A stretch of 38,465 nt of DNA from Ruminococcus sp. (GCF_024691275.1 NZ_JAILNU010000027.1:1-38465), one strand, 5' to 3'; positions 22,285-30,930 are shown, numbered from the stretch's first letter. The notes: generated from the sequence alone by a model not told the origin. Numbers and translations are program-made.

Positions 22285-23736
22285 TTACTTAGTTAAAAGC
22301 AATTTCCTCATGAACACGAGGTCGAAAACGTCAGCAACGCCGTCACCGTTGCAGTCACAGGAGTATTCAGGTTTTATCTTTCCGAGGAGTGAAGCCTGAC
22401 AGTATACGAGGTCTGCAACATTAACTTGTTCGTCGTGATTGAGGTCTCCCACAAGAACAACAGGCGGAAGAGCAGTGACAGAAGTAACAGTTGATGAAGT
22501 TACGTATGTAGTGGTAGTGCTCGTGATCGGAGCAGTAGTGTTGGTTCGTGAGGTAGTTGTGGAAGTGGTCGTAGATGTTGAGGTAGTAGTTGTTTTGCTT
22601 GTAGTTGTAGTCGTAGTAGTGGCAGAAGTAGACGTGGTTATCTGCGCAGGAGTATAAACATAATTTTTTGCAGATAATTCGGGATATACAAATTGAGTTA
22701 TTTTATAATCAGTCTCGGGCGTGTGATTTTTGTTGAAGCTTGCAGAGCCCTTGAGGAAGTAATCGTATTTAACTTCTCTGCCGTTCTTTCCGTCGGTATC
22801 GTCCCACGTAACGTCCATGGCGTACCATATGCCGTCCTCCATCTGGACGTAGTTCCACATATGGCCTGAATTGTCTTCAACTTTCAGGTTGCCGAAAACG
22901 CATACACACGGGATATCGAGCCTGTCGCAGATGAGCTTGAAAGCTTCGGCATAACCTTCACATACAACTCCCGGTTCAACGAGAGCGCCGAGAGCGGAGC
23001 TGCTGAACTTTGCTTCGGTGTCGTAATATGTAAAGTGCGCGATATAATCGTGGATATTTTTTAACTGCTCATATCTTGTAGCGCCGTCAACAGGAACTTT
23101 TTCGAGAGCCTCATCAAGGAGTTTACCGTAATTGACAGCATCTTCGAGCGAAGAAAAACCTTCGATGAGAGCGGGGGATATGGTTATTGATCTAATCTTG
23201 ATAACTATATTGCTTGAAAATGGCACAAATGACGAGGTCGTGTCCAAACCAAGACCCACGCCCATTTGCGACGGATTGATCCAGTAAAGCTCAGGACAGT
23301 CAAAAAGAGCGGCATCTATACCGGGTTTGCAGTTGCTGAAAAGAGCTTGCTGGTAGATCTCCTGATCCTCTTCGGTGTACTTGTTAGTACCCGGAACAGA
23401 TGAAAGCTGTATTGTGACCGTTTTAGGAAGTTTAACGGTTATAGGCTGGTCAGTCGGTGTAGTAAGTTTGCGGAATGCATTATATACCGCAAGATTGTTC
23501 GCGTCGAGATAATCGCCGTAATTATAAGAACCGTCTTTGTAGTTAGATGCAATAGTTGGAGATTCAGGAAGAGTGAGATCATTGAAATTTATGTCTCCCA
23601 GGTAAAGCTCTTCTTCGGAAGGATCCCAGTCGACAGCAGAAAAGTTGTCCCCTGCAAAGGCAGTATTTAAAGAGCACAATGTGAGGAGAGCCGCAGATGT
23701 CAGGACAGAGATAGTCGATGAGATTAATTTTTTCAT
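22285..23736 (-). CDS. Secreted transglutaminase-like cysteine protein with C-terminal dockerin
   Basis: 483 residues from the ATG at 23736, which has AGGAGG 7 nt upstream. Signal peptide about 1-28, ending AFAGD. An N-terminal region (about 30-210) is followed by a transglutaminase/protease-like core with the triad Cys259 (VVCEGYAEAF), His292 (SGHMWNYV) and Asp308 (MDVTWDD). A Thr/Ser-rich linker (about 365-425, a run of ACN codons) then leads to a C-terminal type I dockerin with GDLNHDEQVNVAD and CDCNGDGVADVFD. Transglutaminase-core proteins in bacteria are mostly cysteine peptidases, less often cross-linkers. Docking on a cellulosome would place it among the fibre-degrading enzymes or at the cell surface. 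The substrate is unknown. Confidence 0.9.
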   Translation of the reverse strand: MKKLISSTISVLTSAALLTLCSLNTAFAGDNFSAVDWDPSEEELYLGDINFNDLTLPESPTIASNYKDGSYNYGDYLDANNLAVYNAFRKLTTPTDQPITVKLPKTVTIQLSSVPGTNKYTEEDQEIYQQALFSNCKPGIDAALFDCPELYWINPSQMGVGLGLDTTSSFVPFSSNIVIKIRSITISPALIEGFSSLEDAVNYGKLLDEALEKVPVDGATRYEQLKNIHDYIAHFTYYDTEAKFSSSALGALVEPGVVCEGYAEAFKLICDRLDIPCVCVFGNLKVEDNSGHMWNYVQMEDGIWYAMDVTWDDTDGKNGREVKYDYFLKGSASFNKNHTPETDYKITQFVYPELSAKNYVYTPAQITTSTSATTTTTTTSKTTTTSTSTTTSTTTSRTNTTAPITSTTTTYVTSSTVTSVTALPPVVLVGDLNHDEQVNVADLVYCQASLLGKIKPEYSCDCNGDGVADVFDLVFMRKLLLTK

Positions 23737-24067
23737 AAAGATACCTCCTGTAAGAAGCAATTAATTCCCATCCCCCAAGATTATTTCTATATACATATAT
23801 TATATACAAATTCTACATAAAAGTCAATGGGGTTCAGCCGAGTTTCATCTAAAATACACATTCAAAAAATGAACAAAAACGTTATTCCAAATGGGAATAT
23901 CGCTATATATCGGCGAATAGTGCTGAAAACACCAAAAAAAAAAGTTTTCCTGCATTATAATTTGTTATATTGTCTCTTGAAAATGTCTTAGTGCTGTGAT
24001 ATACTGTTATTTGGAGATTTTGTGCATTTTGCGCACTTTATACTATACGAAAGGTGAGATCCCTATA
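23737..24067. promoter_or_regulatory. Divergent promoter region (transglutaminase / aminotransferase)
   Basis: 331 nt. Minus-strand promoter: TTGACT (23822-23827), 17 nt, TATAAT (23799-23804). Plus-strand promoter: TTGAAA (23977-23982), 17 nt, TATACT (24000-24005). Between them an inverted repeat ATTCC-AAATG-GGAAT (23884-23898) and an A10 tract are visible. No gene is seen. Confidence 0.6.
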
Positions 24068-25342
24068 ATGAATTTATCCCAGATGACGAAAGACCAGCTT
24101 GTGTCGTTCAAGAGCGAAAATGAAAAGCTCTACAATGACTTCAAGGGACAGGGGCTATGTCTTAATATGGCAAGAGGCAACCCGTGCAAGGAGCAGCTCG
24201 AACTGAGCGTTGATATGCTCAGAGTTTTCGATGACGGAGACTTTATGAGCGAGAGCGGAAATGATGTCCGCAACTACGGTCTGCTCGACGGTATCCCAGA
24301 GGCTAAGAAGTTCTTTGCCCCGATGCTTGGTGTTAGCGTTGATGAGATTATTATTTTTGGCAATTCCAGTCTTAATGCAATGTTCTTTGCAGTACAGTGT
24401 GCTTTCAACAAGGGCATACTTGGCAGTAAGCCATGGTCTGAATGCGGAAAGATCAAGTTCCTTTGTCCTGTTCCGGGATATGACAGGCATTTTAAGGTAA
24501 CTGAGTTCTTCGGCGTTGAGATGATAAATATTCCTATGACTCCAACAGGTCCTGATATGGACATGGTAGAGGAGCTTGTACAGAATGATGAATCCGTAAA
24601 GGGTATGTGGTGTGTGCCGCAGTATTCAAATCCTGACGGTATATGCTACAGTGATGAGACAGTAAAGCGTCTGGCTTCACTCAAGCCTGCTGCTAAGGAT
24701 TTCCGTATCTTCTGGGACAATGCTTATTGTATACATCACCTTACCGATACTCCTGAGTATGTTCTCAATATCCTTGACGAAGCAAAGAAGGCTGGCAATG
24801 AGGATATCGTTTATCTTTTTGCTTCGACCTCAAAGGTAACATTCCCGGGTGCAGGTGTAGCTGTAATGGGCGGAAGCAAGAGAAATATCGACGAGCTCAA
24901 GAAGTATCTCGGTATCAGTATAATCAGCTATGATAAGATGAATCAGCTTCGTCATGTAAAGTTCTTCGGCACATTTGAAAATATGGTAGAGCATATGAAG
25001 AAGCATAAGGCTATAATCGCACCTAAGTTCAACCTTGTCTGTGACGTTCTTGAAAAGGAGATAGCGCCTCTCGGCATAGGTCAGTGGACAACACCGCAGG
25101 GCGGCTACTTCATATCATTCAATGCGCTGTCAGGCTGTGCAAAGAGAATTGTTCAGCTTTGTGCCGAGGCAGGCGTAACGCTTACAGGAGCCGGAGCTAC
25201 CTTCCCGTATGGAGTTGATCCAGAAGATAAGAATATCAGGATCGCGCCGACATATCCGCCAATAGAGGATCTCGCAAAAGCAATGGAGCTGTTTGTTATC
25301 TGTGTAAAGATAGCAGCTGCTGAAAAGCTTCTTGCTGAATAA
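24068..25342 (+). CDS. PLP-dependent aminotransferase, type Ic aspartate aminotransferase family
   Basis: 424 residues from the ATG at 24068 (AAAGGTGAG upstream); the longer frame upstream crosses the promoter. Fold-type I aminotransferase with NMARGNPC near the N-terminus, FGNSSLNAMFF as the PLP phosphate loop, the SNPDG turn (PQYSNPDGICY), FWDNAYCIHHL and the PLP lysine in FASTSKVTFPG. This set matches the aspartate aminotransferase family historically grouped with MocR-type proteins (PF12897) but here without any DNA-binding domain. It likely interconverts aspartate or a related amino acid with its 2-oxoacid in the cytoplasm. Single-gene unit with its own promoter and terminator. Confidence 0.88.
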   Translation: MNLSQMTKDQLVSFKSENEKLYNDFKGQGLCLNMARGNPCKEQLELSVDMLRVFDDGDFMSESGNDVRNYGLLDGIPEAKKFFAPMLGVSVDEIIIFGNSSLNAMFFAVQCAFNKGILGSKPWSECGKIKFLCPVPGYDRHFKVTEFFGVEMINIPMTPTGPDMDMVEELVQNDESVKGMWCVPQYSNPDGICYSDETVKRLASLKPAAKDFRIFWDNAYCIHHLTDTPEYVLNILDEAKKAGNEDIVYLFASTSKVTFPGAGVAVMGGSKRNIDELKKYLGISIISYDKMNQLRHVKFFGTFENMVEHMKKHKAIIAPKFNLVCDVLEKEIAPLGIGQWTTPQGGYFISFNALSGCAKRIVQLCAEAGVTLTGAGATFPYGVDPEDKNIRIAPTYPPIEDLAKAMELFVICVKIAAAEKLLAE

Positions 25343-25348
25343 AAAAAT

Positions 25349-25380
25349 CAACCTCCCAAGCATATGCTTTGGGAGGTTTT
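25349..25380. terminator. Bidirectional terminator between convergent genes
   Basis: Stem AACCTCCCAA / TTTGGGAGGTT around GCATATGC, with A7 on the left and T4 on the right, 7 nt after the aminotransferase stop. It serves both the aminotransferase and the convergent GNAT gene. Confidence 0.85.
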
Positions 25381-25389
25381 GGTTTATAT

Positions 25390-25908
25390 TCATTTACAGA
25401 ACTCTTTTTTCAGTATAGCGTAAACATAGAAATCGTTGTAAATCGACTTATCTTCTTTGCGAGGATAAAGCTCCTTATACTCGGCTTCTCTGCGCATTCC
25501 AAGCCTTTCTGCTAACAATCTTGACTTGTCATTTCTTGTGTCGATAGTAGCGAATATGCGGCGCACACCGAGATTATTAAAGGCATAAGCTATCATTCCG
25601 CGTAAGCTTTCTGTAGCAAATCCATGTCCCTGATAAGAGCGGTTGAAAGTATATCCTAATTCATAGCTTCCACATTCTCTTGGTGAAAAGTATATTTTAC
25701 CTATGACCTTGTCGTTATGCACAACAGCAAAGAATTCATCGCTGCTTGAAAAATTTATTGCTTCCTGAACACAGGCTTCCCTTGTAAATGTCTCATATGG
25801 TTCAAAATATGTTACTTCTTTATCTGTGAGTATATCAGCAAGATCGCTGTGATCCTCGGGAGTGAATTTTCTTACTGTAAGTCTTTCGGTAGAAAAGAAC
25901 TCGGACAT
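25390..25908 (-). CDS. GNAT-family N-acetyltransferase (RimJ/RimL-like)
   Basis: 172 residues. I place the start at the ATG 25908 (MSEFFSTERL), which has AGAGGTG at proper distance; an in-frame GTG upstream lies inside that site. The domain follows Acetyltransf_3: STERLTVRKFTPED at the N-terminus, ELGYTFNRSYQGHGFATES as the acetyl-CoA binding segment (about 94-112), and NDKSRLLAERLGMRREAEYKE at the C-terminus. Relatives acetylate ribosomal protein N-termini, amino acids or antibiotics; the substrate here is unknown. Own promoter just upstream. Confidence 0.88.
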   Translation of the reverse strand: MSEFFSTERLTVRKFTPEDHSDLADILTDKEVTYFEPYETFTREACVQEAINFSSSDEFFAVVHNDKVIGKIYFSPRECGSYELGYTFNRSYQGHGFATESLRGMIAYAFNNLGVRRIFATIDTRNDKSRLLAERLGMRREAEYKELYPRKEDKSIYNDFYVYAILKKEFCK

Positions 25909-25941
25909 TTTCAGCACCTCTTAATATTTTTAATATTAATC

Positions 25942-25970
25942 ATTATACAGTATTGCTTTAGGTATGTCAA
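25942..25970 (-). promoter_or_regulatory. Promoter of the GNAT gene
   Basis: On the minus strand, TTGACA (25965-25970), 17 nt, TATAAT (25942-25947): a consensus sigma-A promoter abutting the upstream terminator. Confidence 0.7.
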
Positions 25971-26018
25971 TAGAAAAGCCATAGTATCTCTTTTGTAGTG
26001 CAGAAATACTATGGCTTT
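25971..26018 (-). terminator. Terminator after the LCP gene
   Basis: A 13-bp stem AAAGCCATAGTAT / ATACTATGGCTTT with a 17-nt loop. On the minus strand it is followed by TTTTC, which runs directly into the next promoter's -35 box. Confidence 0.8.
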
Positions 26019-26022
26019 GTTT

Positions 26023-27414
26023 TTATTTAGCGAAAACTTCGCTTTCGATAATTTTCATGTTTGCATCACGGTCGACCTGAAGAACGCTTCCGACATCGAC
26101 ATCATCTCCGTAGTAAGTACCCTCAGCAGGTATCTGTATCTGCTTGATATTATATCTTGCAGCGAACGGCAGTCTGAGTGAAAGCAGGTAAGCTCTCATA
26201 GTAGTCATATTAGTCGAAATATCAGGGATAACGTCAGATGCGAGGTTCTTGAAGATAGACGGTTTGAATGATTTGAGCTTTGCGATGATAAGAGAAAGTA
26301 CTCGGCGCTGACGCTCAGTACGCTCGAAATCGCTGTTTCCGACGTGTCTTATTCGGGAGTAGGCAAGAGCCTGCTTGCCGTTAAGGTGGAGCTTTCCGCC
26401 ACTGTTAAGAAGATCTGCCATTCTGTCGTCGCCCATGAGTCCGTTGAGTTCAGCCATGAGGATAACGTTGATCTCTTCGGCTTCTTCGTTGGAGACTTCA
26501 ATATCGACACCGCCTACCGAGTCAACAACTGAAACAAATGAAGCGAAATCAATAGTTACATAATCGTCTATACGTACATCGAAGTTGTTTTCGATAGTCT
26601 GTATCAGCAGCTCGGGACCGCCGTAAGAGTAGGCAGCATTGAGCTTATCCCAGCCGTTATCAGGGATATCCACGTAGCAGTCACGCATAAATGAAGTCAT
26701 GATGATCTCGTTGGTCTTGCTGTTGAGAGAAACAAGTATCATAGAGTCGGAACGACCGCGGTCGTCTTTGGTCCTTCCGTCAGTACCGATAACGAGGAAG
26801 CTGCGGACGTGTTCATGACCTGCCGAGGAAGCATAGTGAGTGAGATTGCTGGTATCCTCGTAATTCATTTTGCGGATAAGGCTTATTGATGTGCAGGAAT
26901 AAATTCCGAATATCAGCAGGAAAAGAATAAGGAATATCCTTAATATTCTCCAGATTATCTTTCCAACGAGAGACTTGTGTTTGCGCTTCTTTTTCTTTGG
27001 AGTTTTATGCTGCGGTGGAATGTACTGCTGTCTCGGTGCAGGCTGCTGCGGAGGAGCAGATGGCGCAGACGGAGGCGGCGGAGGTGGATTATAGCCGCCG
27101 TTGTAATTCTGAGGAGCCTGATAATTATAATCATAGTAGCGCTGTTCGTTATAGTTGTATTGCTGCTGCGGAGGAGCAGACTGAGGAAACTGCGGCGGCT
27201 GTCCCGACTGAGGAAAATGCGGTGGAGTCTGCTGATATGACTGACCGCCATTGTTCTGACTGTTAGGGCGGTTGATATTTTTCCTCAGAGGAGGAAGTTC
27301 GCGTTTGGGTTCAGAAGAAGGGAAGCTATCAAGTCCGTTCGGAAGGAGCATTGTATCTTCATCATCTGTATTCCTGATATTGTCAGGCTCGTTGCCGTTG
27401 AATCTGTTAGGCAT
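26023..27414 (-). CDS. LytR-CpsA-Psr (LCP) family cell-wall glycopolymer ligase
   Basis: 463 residues. The first 145 or so form a disordered cytoplasmic tail rich in Pro, Gln, Asn and Tyr (for example PPPPPPSAPSAPPQQP) ending in a Lys cluster. A membrane span follows at about 152-173, then the extracellular LCP domain (about 203-440). Typical LCP blocks are present: FLVIGTDGR, RSDSMILVSLN, TSFMRDCYVDIPDNG, KLNAAYSYGG, YSRIRHVGN and FERTERQRRVL. The conserved Arg and Asp residues fit a phosphotransferase moving lipid-linked wall polymers onto peptidoglycan. Start ATG has AAAGGAGG upstream. It follows the pseudo-P-type ATPase gene on the same strand, with a hairpin in between. The long Pro/Gln tail is larger than in most LCP proteins. 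Confidence 0.92.
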   Translation of the reverse strand: MPNRFNGNEPDNIRNTDDEDTMLLPNGLDSFPSSEPKRELPPLRKNINRPNSQNNGGQSYQQTPPHFPQSGQPPQFPQSAPPQQQYNYNEQRYYDYNYQAPQNYNGGYNPPPPPPSAPSAPPQQPAPRQQYIPPQHKTPKKKKRKHKSLVGKIIWRILRIFLILFLLIFGIYSCTSISLIRKMNYEDTSNLTHYASSAGHEHVRSFLVIGTDGRTKDDRGRSDSMILVSLNSKTNEIIMTSFMRDCYVDIPDNGWDKLNAAYSYGGPELLIQTIENNFDVRIDDYVTIDFASFVSVVDSVGGVDIEVSNEEAEEINVILMAELNGLMGDDRMADLLNSGGKLHLNGKQALAYSRIRHVGNSDFERTERQRRVLSLIIAKLKSFKPSIFKNLASDVIPDISTNMTTMRAYLLSLRLPFAARYNIKQIQIPAEGTYYGDDVDVGSVLQVDRDANMKIIESEVFAK

Positions 27415-27439
27415 AATGAGCCTCCTTTCTATGCTTTAA

Positions 27440-27467
27440 GAAACCTGCATTCTTAAAAATGCAGGTT
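27440..27467 (-). terminator. Hairpin between pseudo-ATPase and LCP genes
   Basis: Stem AACCTGCAT / ATGCAGGTT with an 8-nt loop, followed on the minus strand by TTCTT. It may attenuate transcription into the LCP gene, for which I see no separate promoter. Confidence 0.6.
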
Positions 27468-27476
27468 CTTGTTTTA

Positions 27477-30008
27477 TCATGTTTTTTTAATGCTTACAGC
27501 GAGGTAAGTTATTGCAGCCCACGCCACATTGTACACGACGAGAGCGGTCGCTGACATATAGATGTAGTTGGATTGGAAGGCTTTTGAAAGTATGAGCATC
27601 ATACAAAGCACGAAGCCGAGAAGTATGGAAGCTGTTTGCAGTATCAGTCCTATGATAGCAGAAGCATGAACTACCTTTGTACCGATGAGAAGCTCGGCGA
27701 GGGAAGAAAACTTTCCTGTAGTAGCCATAGAGGAGCTGAGACGAACCGCTTTTTTGGTTTCCTCGTAGAAGTCTTCGTGAAGCTTTTTAGGAAGGATCCT
27801 TGCTGTTTCCTCGGGTATACCAAAGAGTTTATTGAGCTTTTTGAGGGTGATGCAAGGGTCGATGCTCTTGATGAAAAGGCATATTTTATGCTTGGTGAGC
27901 TTTTTCGACCAGCGCTTTACGTACCTGTCTGCAACGATATCAACGACGAACATAGCAGCAAGGTTGCCTGATATTGAGAGATAAAGAGCGTCCTTATCTC
28001 CGTCAACGAATTCAGCTTCCTGAGTTTTTGTGGGAACGCCCTCGATGTTGTGGCTTGTCATGAGCTCACGGTTGCCGAAAAGGACACGTTTGTTGTTTAT
28101 CCAGCCGCACATACCCATACCTTCCTCATAGGAATAGTTTTCGATAGGGTAGAGCGCACCGTTTCTGCCTGCGATAACGTCGGTGAAAAGCTGAGACATT
28201 ATGCTTCCTGCCGTAGCAGTAAGGCTTGCGGCTTCAAGAAGCGCCTCATCGAGCTTGGTATTTGAGAATACCTTTATTCCGTCAAGTCTGACAGTTCCCT
28301 CGGGGAAAAGAGTACTTGCATCAATGAGTATCGAGTTAGTGTCGTAGAAGTCGTCAACGCTCTGATATCCCAGCATGATGCCTTTATTTCTGATAGCGCT
28401 GTTTGAAACGTTCTCAAGGGGGATATTCACTACAAAAGGCATAGCGATGCATGAAGTTGCGCATATGAGCATACTGAAAATAGAGAATCCGAAAGCTGCG
28501 GAATCGAGATTCAGGAAGCTTCCCTTGCAGAAGAACGTCAGGAAGAATGCAACAGCTACAGAAGCCAGAAAGCACAGCGGAGTAGCCTTGCGGCAGTACT
28601 CATCGGTCATATCCGAGGAGTATGTATAGCGCAGGAAGTCTGTAAGGAAGTCGGTCCTGCGCATGGAAACGAGGATAGGGAAGTCGCCGAGAGTACCTCT
28701 TGTGATACGTTCTGCGCGGTCCTCATCGGTAACATAGGTAACACCGTGACGGTCAAAATTCTTTGACACGAACTTGAAATTTCGGGCAGCTCGTCTTATG
28801 ATAAGCAGTTTGCCTATTGAATTGATGAACAGTGCGAGGATACCGACCGGCATATAAATATGGATATTTTCCGAGCTTACCAGATCGGGACTGAGAAAGG
28901 CAGGGATAATAGCGATGAGGCACGAAAGAGCCGTGACCGCAGTCATAGAATCGCTGTCCGCCTTGAAGCTCAGGAGCTTACGTATGCCCTTTGTGATAAC
29001 AGCCATTGAAGAAAGAATGGAAACTGTACCCAGTATAAGGTGTACCGTAAGGTAGGTCTTGATATGTGCCATACTCAGGATATCCAGCACAGGCAGCTGG
29101 AACTGGTTGGTGATCGTTATGAAAAGGCTGAGGAAAGCGGTCATAGCCAGAATAACAACTCTGACAGATATGGTGCTTTTCAGCTCATATATATCTCTTC
29201 CAACGTCCTCAACATCGCCGTAGTAGTTGAAATCGACGATACGCTTGGTGCGTTTGGACTTCGAGTGGACTGACATATATTCGTCAGCCTCCTGAGTGAT
29301 ATGCACATCGAGCTGACGTGCATCCACAGGAGCTTTCTCGCTGAGGTTGATACTTGTCAGTTCGGCTCGCGGAGCAGGCTCTACAGGCTTTGCAGCCTCG
29401 ACAGCGGCAGGGGAAGGAACGATATCGGTTATCTGCTTTTTGCCCTCGGGACTTTCAGCTTCTGATATTATCTGTATCCTGCTGCGTTTTTTCTTTTTGA
29501 ATTCAGGGGGAGTATACATATACTCGCCCTCGGGAGTCTCACGGGTGTAGGTATAATCATTGTCCTTTTTGCCGCGGTGCTTTTTCTTTCGCTTTTTGCT
29601 CTCGATCTCCTTAGCTCTTGTAGAATCGCTCATTCGGCGTATTTTCGGAGCTTCATCGGGAGTCATCTGCACAGGTGTCACGATACCCTGCGGCTGTACC
29701 TTTCTCTGCGGATTGGTGCGTATCTCACTCATTGCGTCTGAGCTTACAACAGCGATCTTGTGTCTTGAAAGGTCAGCTGGCTTTACATCGTCAGCAGGGG
29801 AATCGTTTCGGAGCGCATTGTCGAAAAGCGCGGATTTTTCATGAGAGACAGGAGGTCTCGATTTGGCTTTTTCAATGAGATCGGGAGACTCTATAGTGGA
29901 ATTGATTATTTTCTGGGCATCAACTCTGCCCACTCTAGTCTTAGGCTCTTGGCTGTCAGGAGAATATTCGTTCAGAATAGCCTCCAGTGATGGTTTTTGT
30001 TCCGACAT
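27477..30008 (-). CDS. P-type-ATPase-like membrane protein lacking the DKTGT phosphorylation motif
   Basis: 843 residues; ATG with AAGGAG upstream. Residues 1-270 are hydrophilic, charged and probably disordered, with a Lys/Arg-rich stretch (KKRKKKHRGKK near 145). The rest has the P1B-ATPase layout: paired membrane segments from about 280, a small actuator-like region around 430-470, ATSCIAMPFVVN (about 517-528) at the position of the CPC helix, a large cytoplasmic domain (about 550-760) and two C-terminal spans. At the phosphorylation site it reads SILIDASTLFPEG (Asp563) instead of DKTGT. Downstream, NNKRVLFGNRELM and LYLSISGNLAAMFVVD correspond to nucleotide-domain blocks, but the hinge GDGxNDxP motif is not visible. 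I conclude a catalytically dead or altered P-type ATPase. It lies 11 nt after rlmB and before an LCP ligase. Confidence 0.82.
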   Translation of the reverse strand: MSEQKPSLEAILNEYSPDSQEPKTRVGRVDAQKIINSTIESPDLIEKAKSRPPVSHEKSALFDNALRNDSPADDVKPADLSRHKIAVVSSDAMSEIRTNPQRKVQPQGIVTPVQMTPDEAPKIRRMSDSTRAKEIESKKRKKKHRGKKDNDYTYTRETPEGEYMYTPPEFKKKKRSRIQIISEAESPEGKKQITDIVPSPAAVEAAKPVEPAPRAELTSINLSEKAPVDARQLDVHITQEADEYMSVHSKSKRTKRIVDFNYYGDVEDVGRDIYELKSTISVRVVILAMTAFLSLFITITNQFQLPVLDILSMAHIKTYLTVHLILGTVSILSSMAVITKGIRKLLSFKADSDSMTAVTALSCLIAIIPAFLSPDLVSSENIHIYMPVGILALFINSIGKLLIIRRAARNFKFVSKNFDRHGVTYVTDEDRAERITRGTLGDFPILVSMRRTDFLTDFLRYTYSSDMTDEYCRKATPLCFLASVAVAFFLTFFCKGSFLNLDSAAFGFSIFSMLICATSCIAMPFVVNIPLENVSNSAIRNKGIMLGYQSVDDFYDTNSILIDASTLFPEGTVRLDGIKVFSNTKLDEALLEAASLTATAGSIMSQLFTDVIAGRNGALYPIENYSYEEGMGMCGWINNKRVLFGNRELMTSHNIEGVPTKTQEAEFVDGDKDALYLSISGNLAAMFVVDIVADRYVKRWSKKLTKHKICLFIKSIDPCITLKKLNKLFGIPEETARILPKKLHEDFYEETKKAVRLSSSMATTGKFSSLAELLIGTKVVHASAIIGLILQTASILLGFVLCMMLILSKAFQSNYIYMSATALVVYNVAWAAITYLAVSIKKT

Positions 30009-30019
30009 ACTGATCTCCT

Positions 30020-30781
30020 TTATAAGGAGCTTCTGCGCTGGCGCAGTACCTCATACATAAAGATACCTGCTGCCACGGAAGCGTTTAGTGAGTTTATTTT
30101 TCCGAGCATCGGGAGTTTTATCATAAAGTCGCATTTTTTCTGGATAAGCTTGCTTATGCCGAAGCCCTCTGAGCCGATAACGAGAGCGATCCCGCCTGTA
30201 AGATCGGTATCGCAGTAGTCCGAACCCGAAGCGTCGGTACCGTATACCCATACGCCGTTTTCCTTGAGGGTGTCGATGCAGGCAGCGAGGTTGGATACTC
30301 TTGCCACAGGGACATAGCTTGCCGCACCTGCCGAGGTCTTGAAGACAGTGGCATTAAGGGAAGCGCTCCTGCGTTTTGGAATTATAACGCCGTCAGCACC
30401 CGAGGTCTCGGCAGTACGAATGATAGCGCCGAGGTTATGTGGGTCTTCTATCTCATCGCAGATGATAATAAAAGGCTTTGTACCTTTATTCTGTGAAACT
30501 GCGAGGATATCCTCAACAGATACATATTCTCCGCAGGCACCTTCAGCGACAACACCCTGATGGGAAGCACCGCCTGACATACGTGAAAGTTTTTTATCGT
30601 CGGCATCTTTTACAACTATGCCGTTTTCTTTTGCAAGTCTGCGGATAACGCTGAGACTTCCGCCGTTTCCGTCAATATAAACAGTATCTATGTTAGCGCC
30701 TGATTTAATTGCTTCGATAACGGGGTTGCGTCCGCAGATGATATTCTCTGATTTTTCGTTTATATATTTTTCTTTTTCCAT
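30020..30781 (-). CDS. rlmB: 23S rRNA 2'-O-methyltransferase RlmB (TrmH/SpoU family)
   Basis: 253 residues. The N-terminal substrate-binding part starts ICGRNPVIEAI and includes the SHQGVVAEGA block. The SPOUT knot has the three TrmH motifs: DPHNLGAIIRTAE (motif 1), VIGSEGFGI (motif 2) and LNASVAAGIFMYE (motif 3). It uses S-adenosylmethionine to methylate the 2'-OH of a guanosine in 23S rRNA (G2251 in E. coli numbering). The ribosome binding site is not next to the ATG; an AAAGGAG lies about 27 nt upstream, with a small GC hairpin in between. First gene of the rlmB - pseudo-ATPase - LCP cluster. Confidence 0.92.
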   Translation of the reverse strand: MEKEKYINEKSENIICGRNPVIEAIKSGANIDTVYIDGNGGSLSVIRRLAKENGIVVKDADDKKLSRMSGGASHQGVVAEGACGEYVSVEDILAVSQNKGTKPFIIICDEIEDPHNLGAIIRTAETSGADGVIIPKRRSASLNATVFKTSAGAASYVPVARVSNLAACIDTLKENGVWVYGTDASGSDYCDTDLTGGIALVIGSEGFGISKLIQKKCDFMIKLPMLGKINSLNASVAAGIFMYEVLRQRRSSL

Positions 30782-30861
30782 ATCTTACATCGGGCGCGAA
30801 ATGCCCATGCTCCTTTTGTTCTGTTTAAAATCTTTACTGATAAAATGAAAAGGTTATTTCC

Positions 30862-30890
30862 ATTATACCATTACCGTTGTGAAATTACAA
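30862..30890 (-). promoter_or_regulatory. Promoter of the rlmB cluster
   Basis: On the minus strand, TTGTAA (30885-30890), 17 nt, TATAAT (30862-30867). The leader of about 75 nt holds AAAGGAG, a seven-codon reading frame (MGISRPM) and a GGGC/GCCC hairpin before the rlmB ATG. Confidence 0.55.
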
Positions 30891-30930
30891 GTACTTTTTG
30901 TATATAGGGCTGTAAATAAAGGATATTCCA

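Noticed and set aside
22480..22640. Short repeats resembling a CRISPR array or tandem repeat locus
   Set aside because: They are Thr/Ser codon runs within a coding linker, with no spacer-repeat periodicity. No CRISPR array was found in the window.
22439..22657. Valine-rich open frame on the plus strand
   Set aside because: It is the antisense of the ACN-rich Thr linker of the transglutaminase-dockerin gene, with no ribosome binding site.
26955..27266. Arg-rich and Ser-rich open frames on both strands over the LCP gene
   Set aside because: They are shadows of the Pro/Gln-rich coding repeat of the LCP protein.
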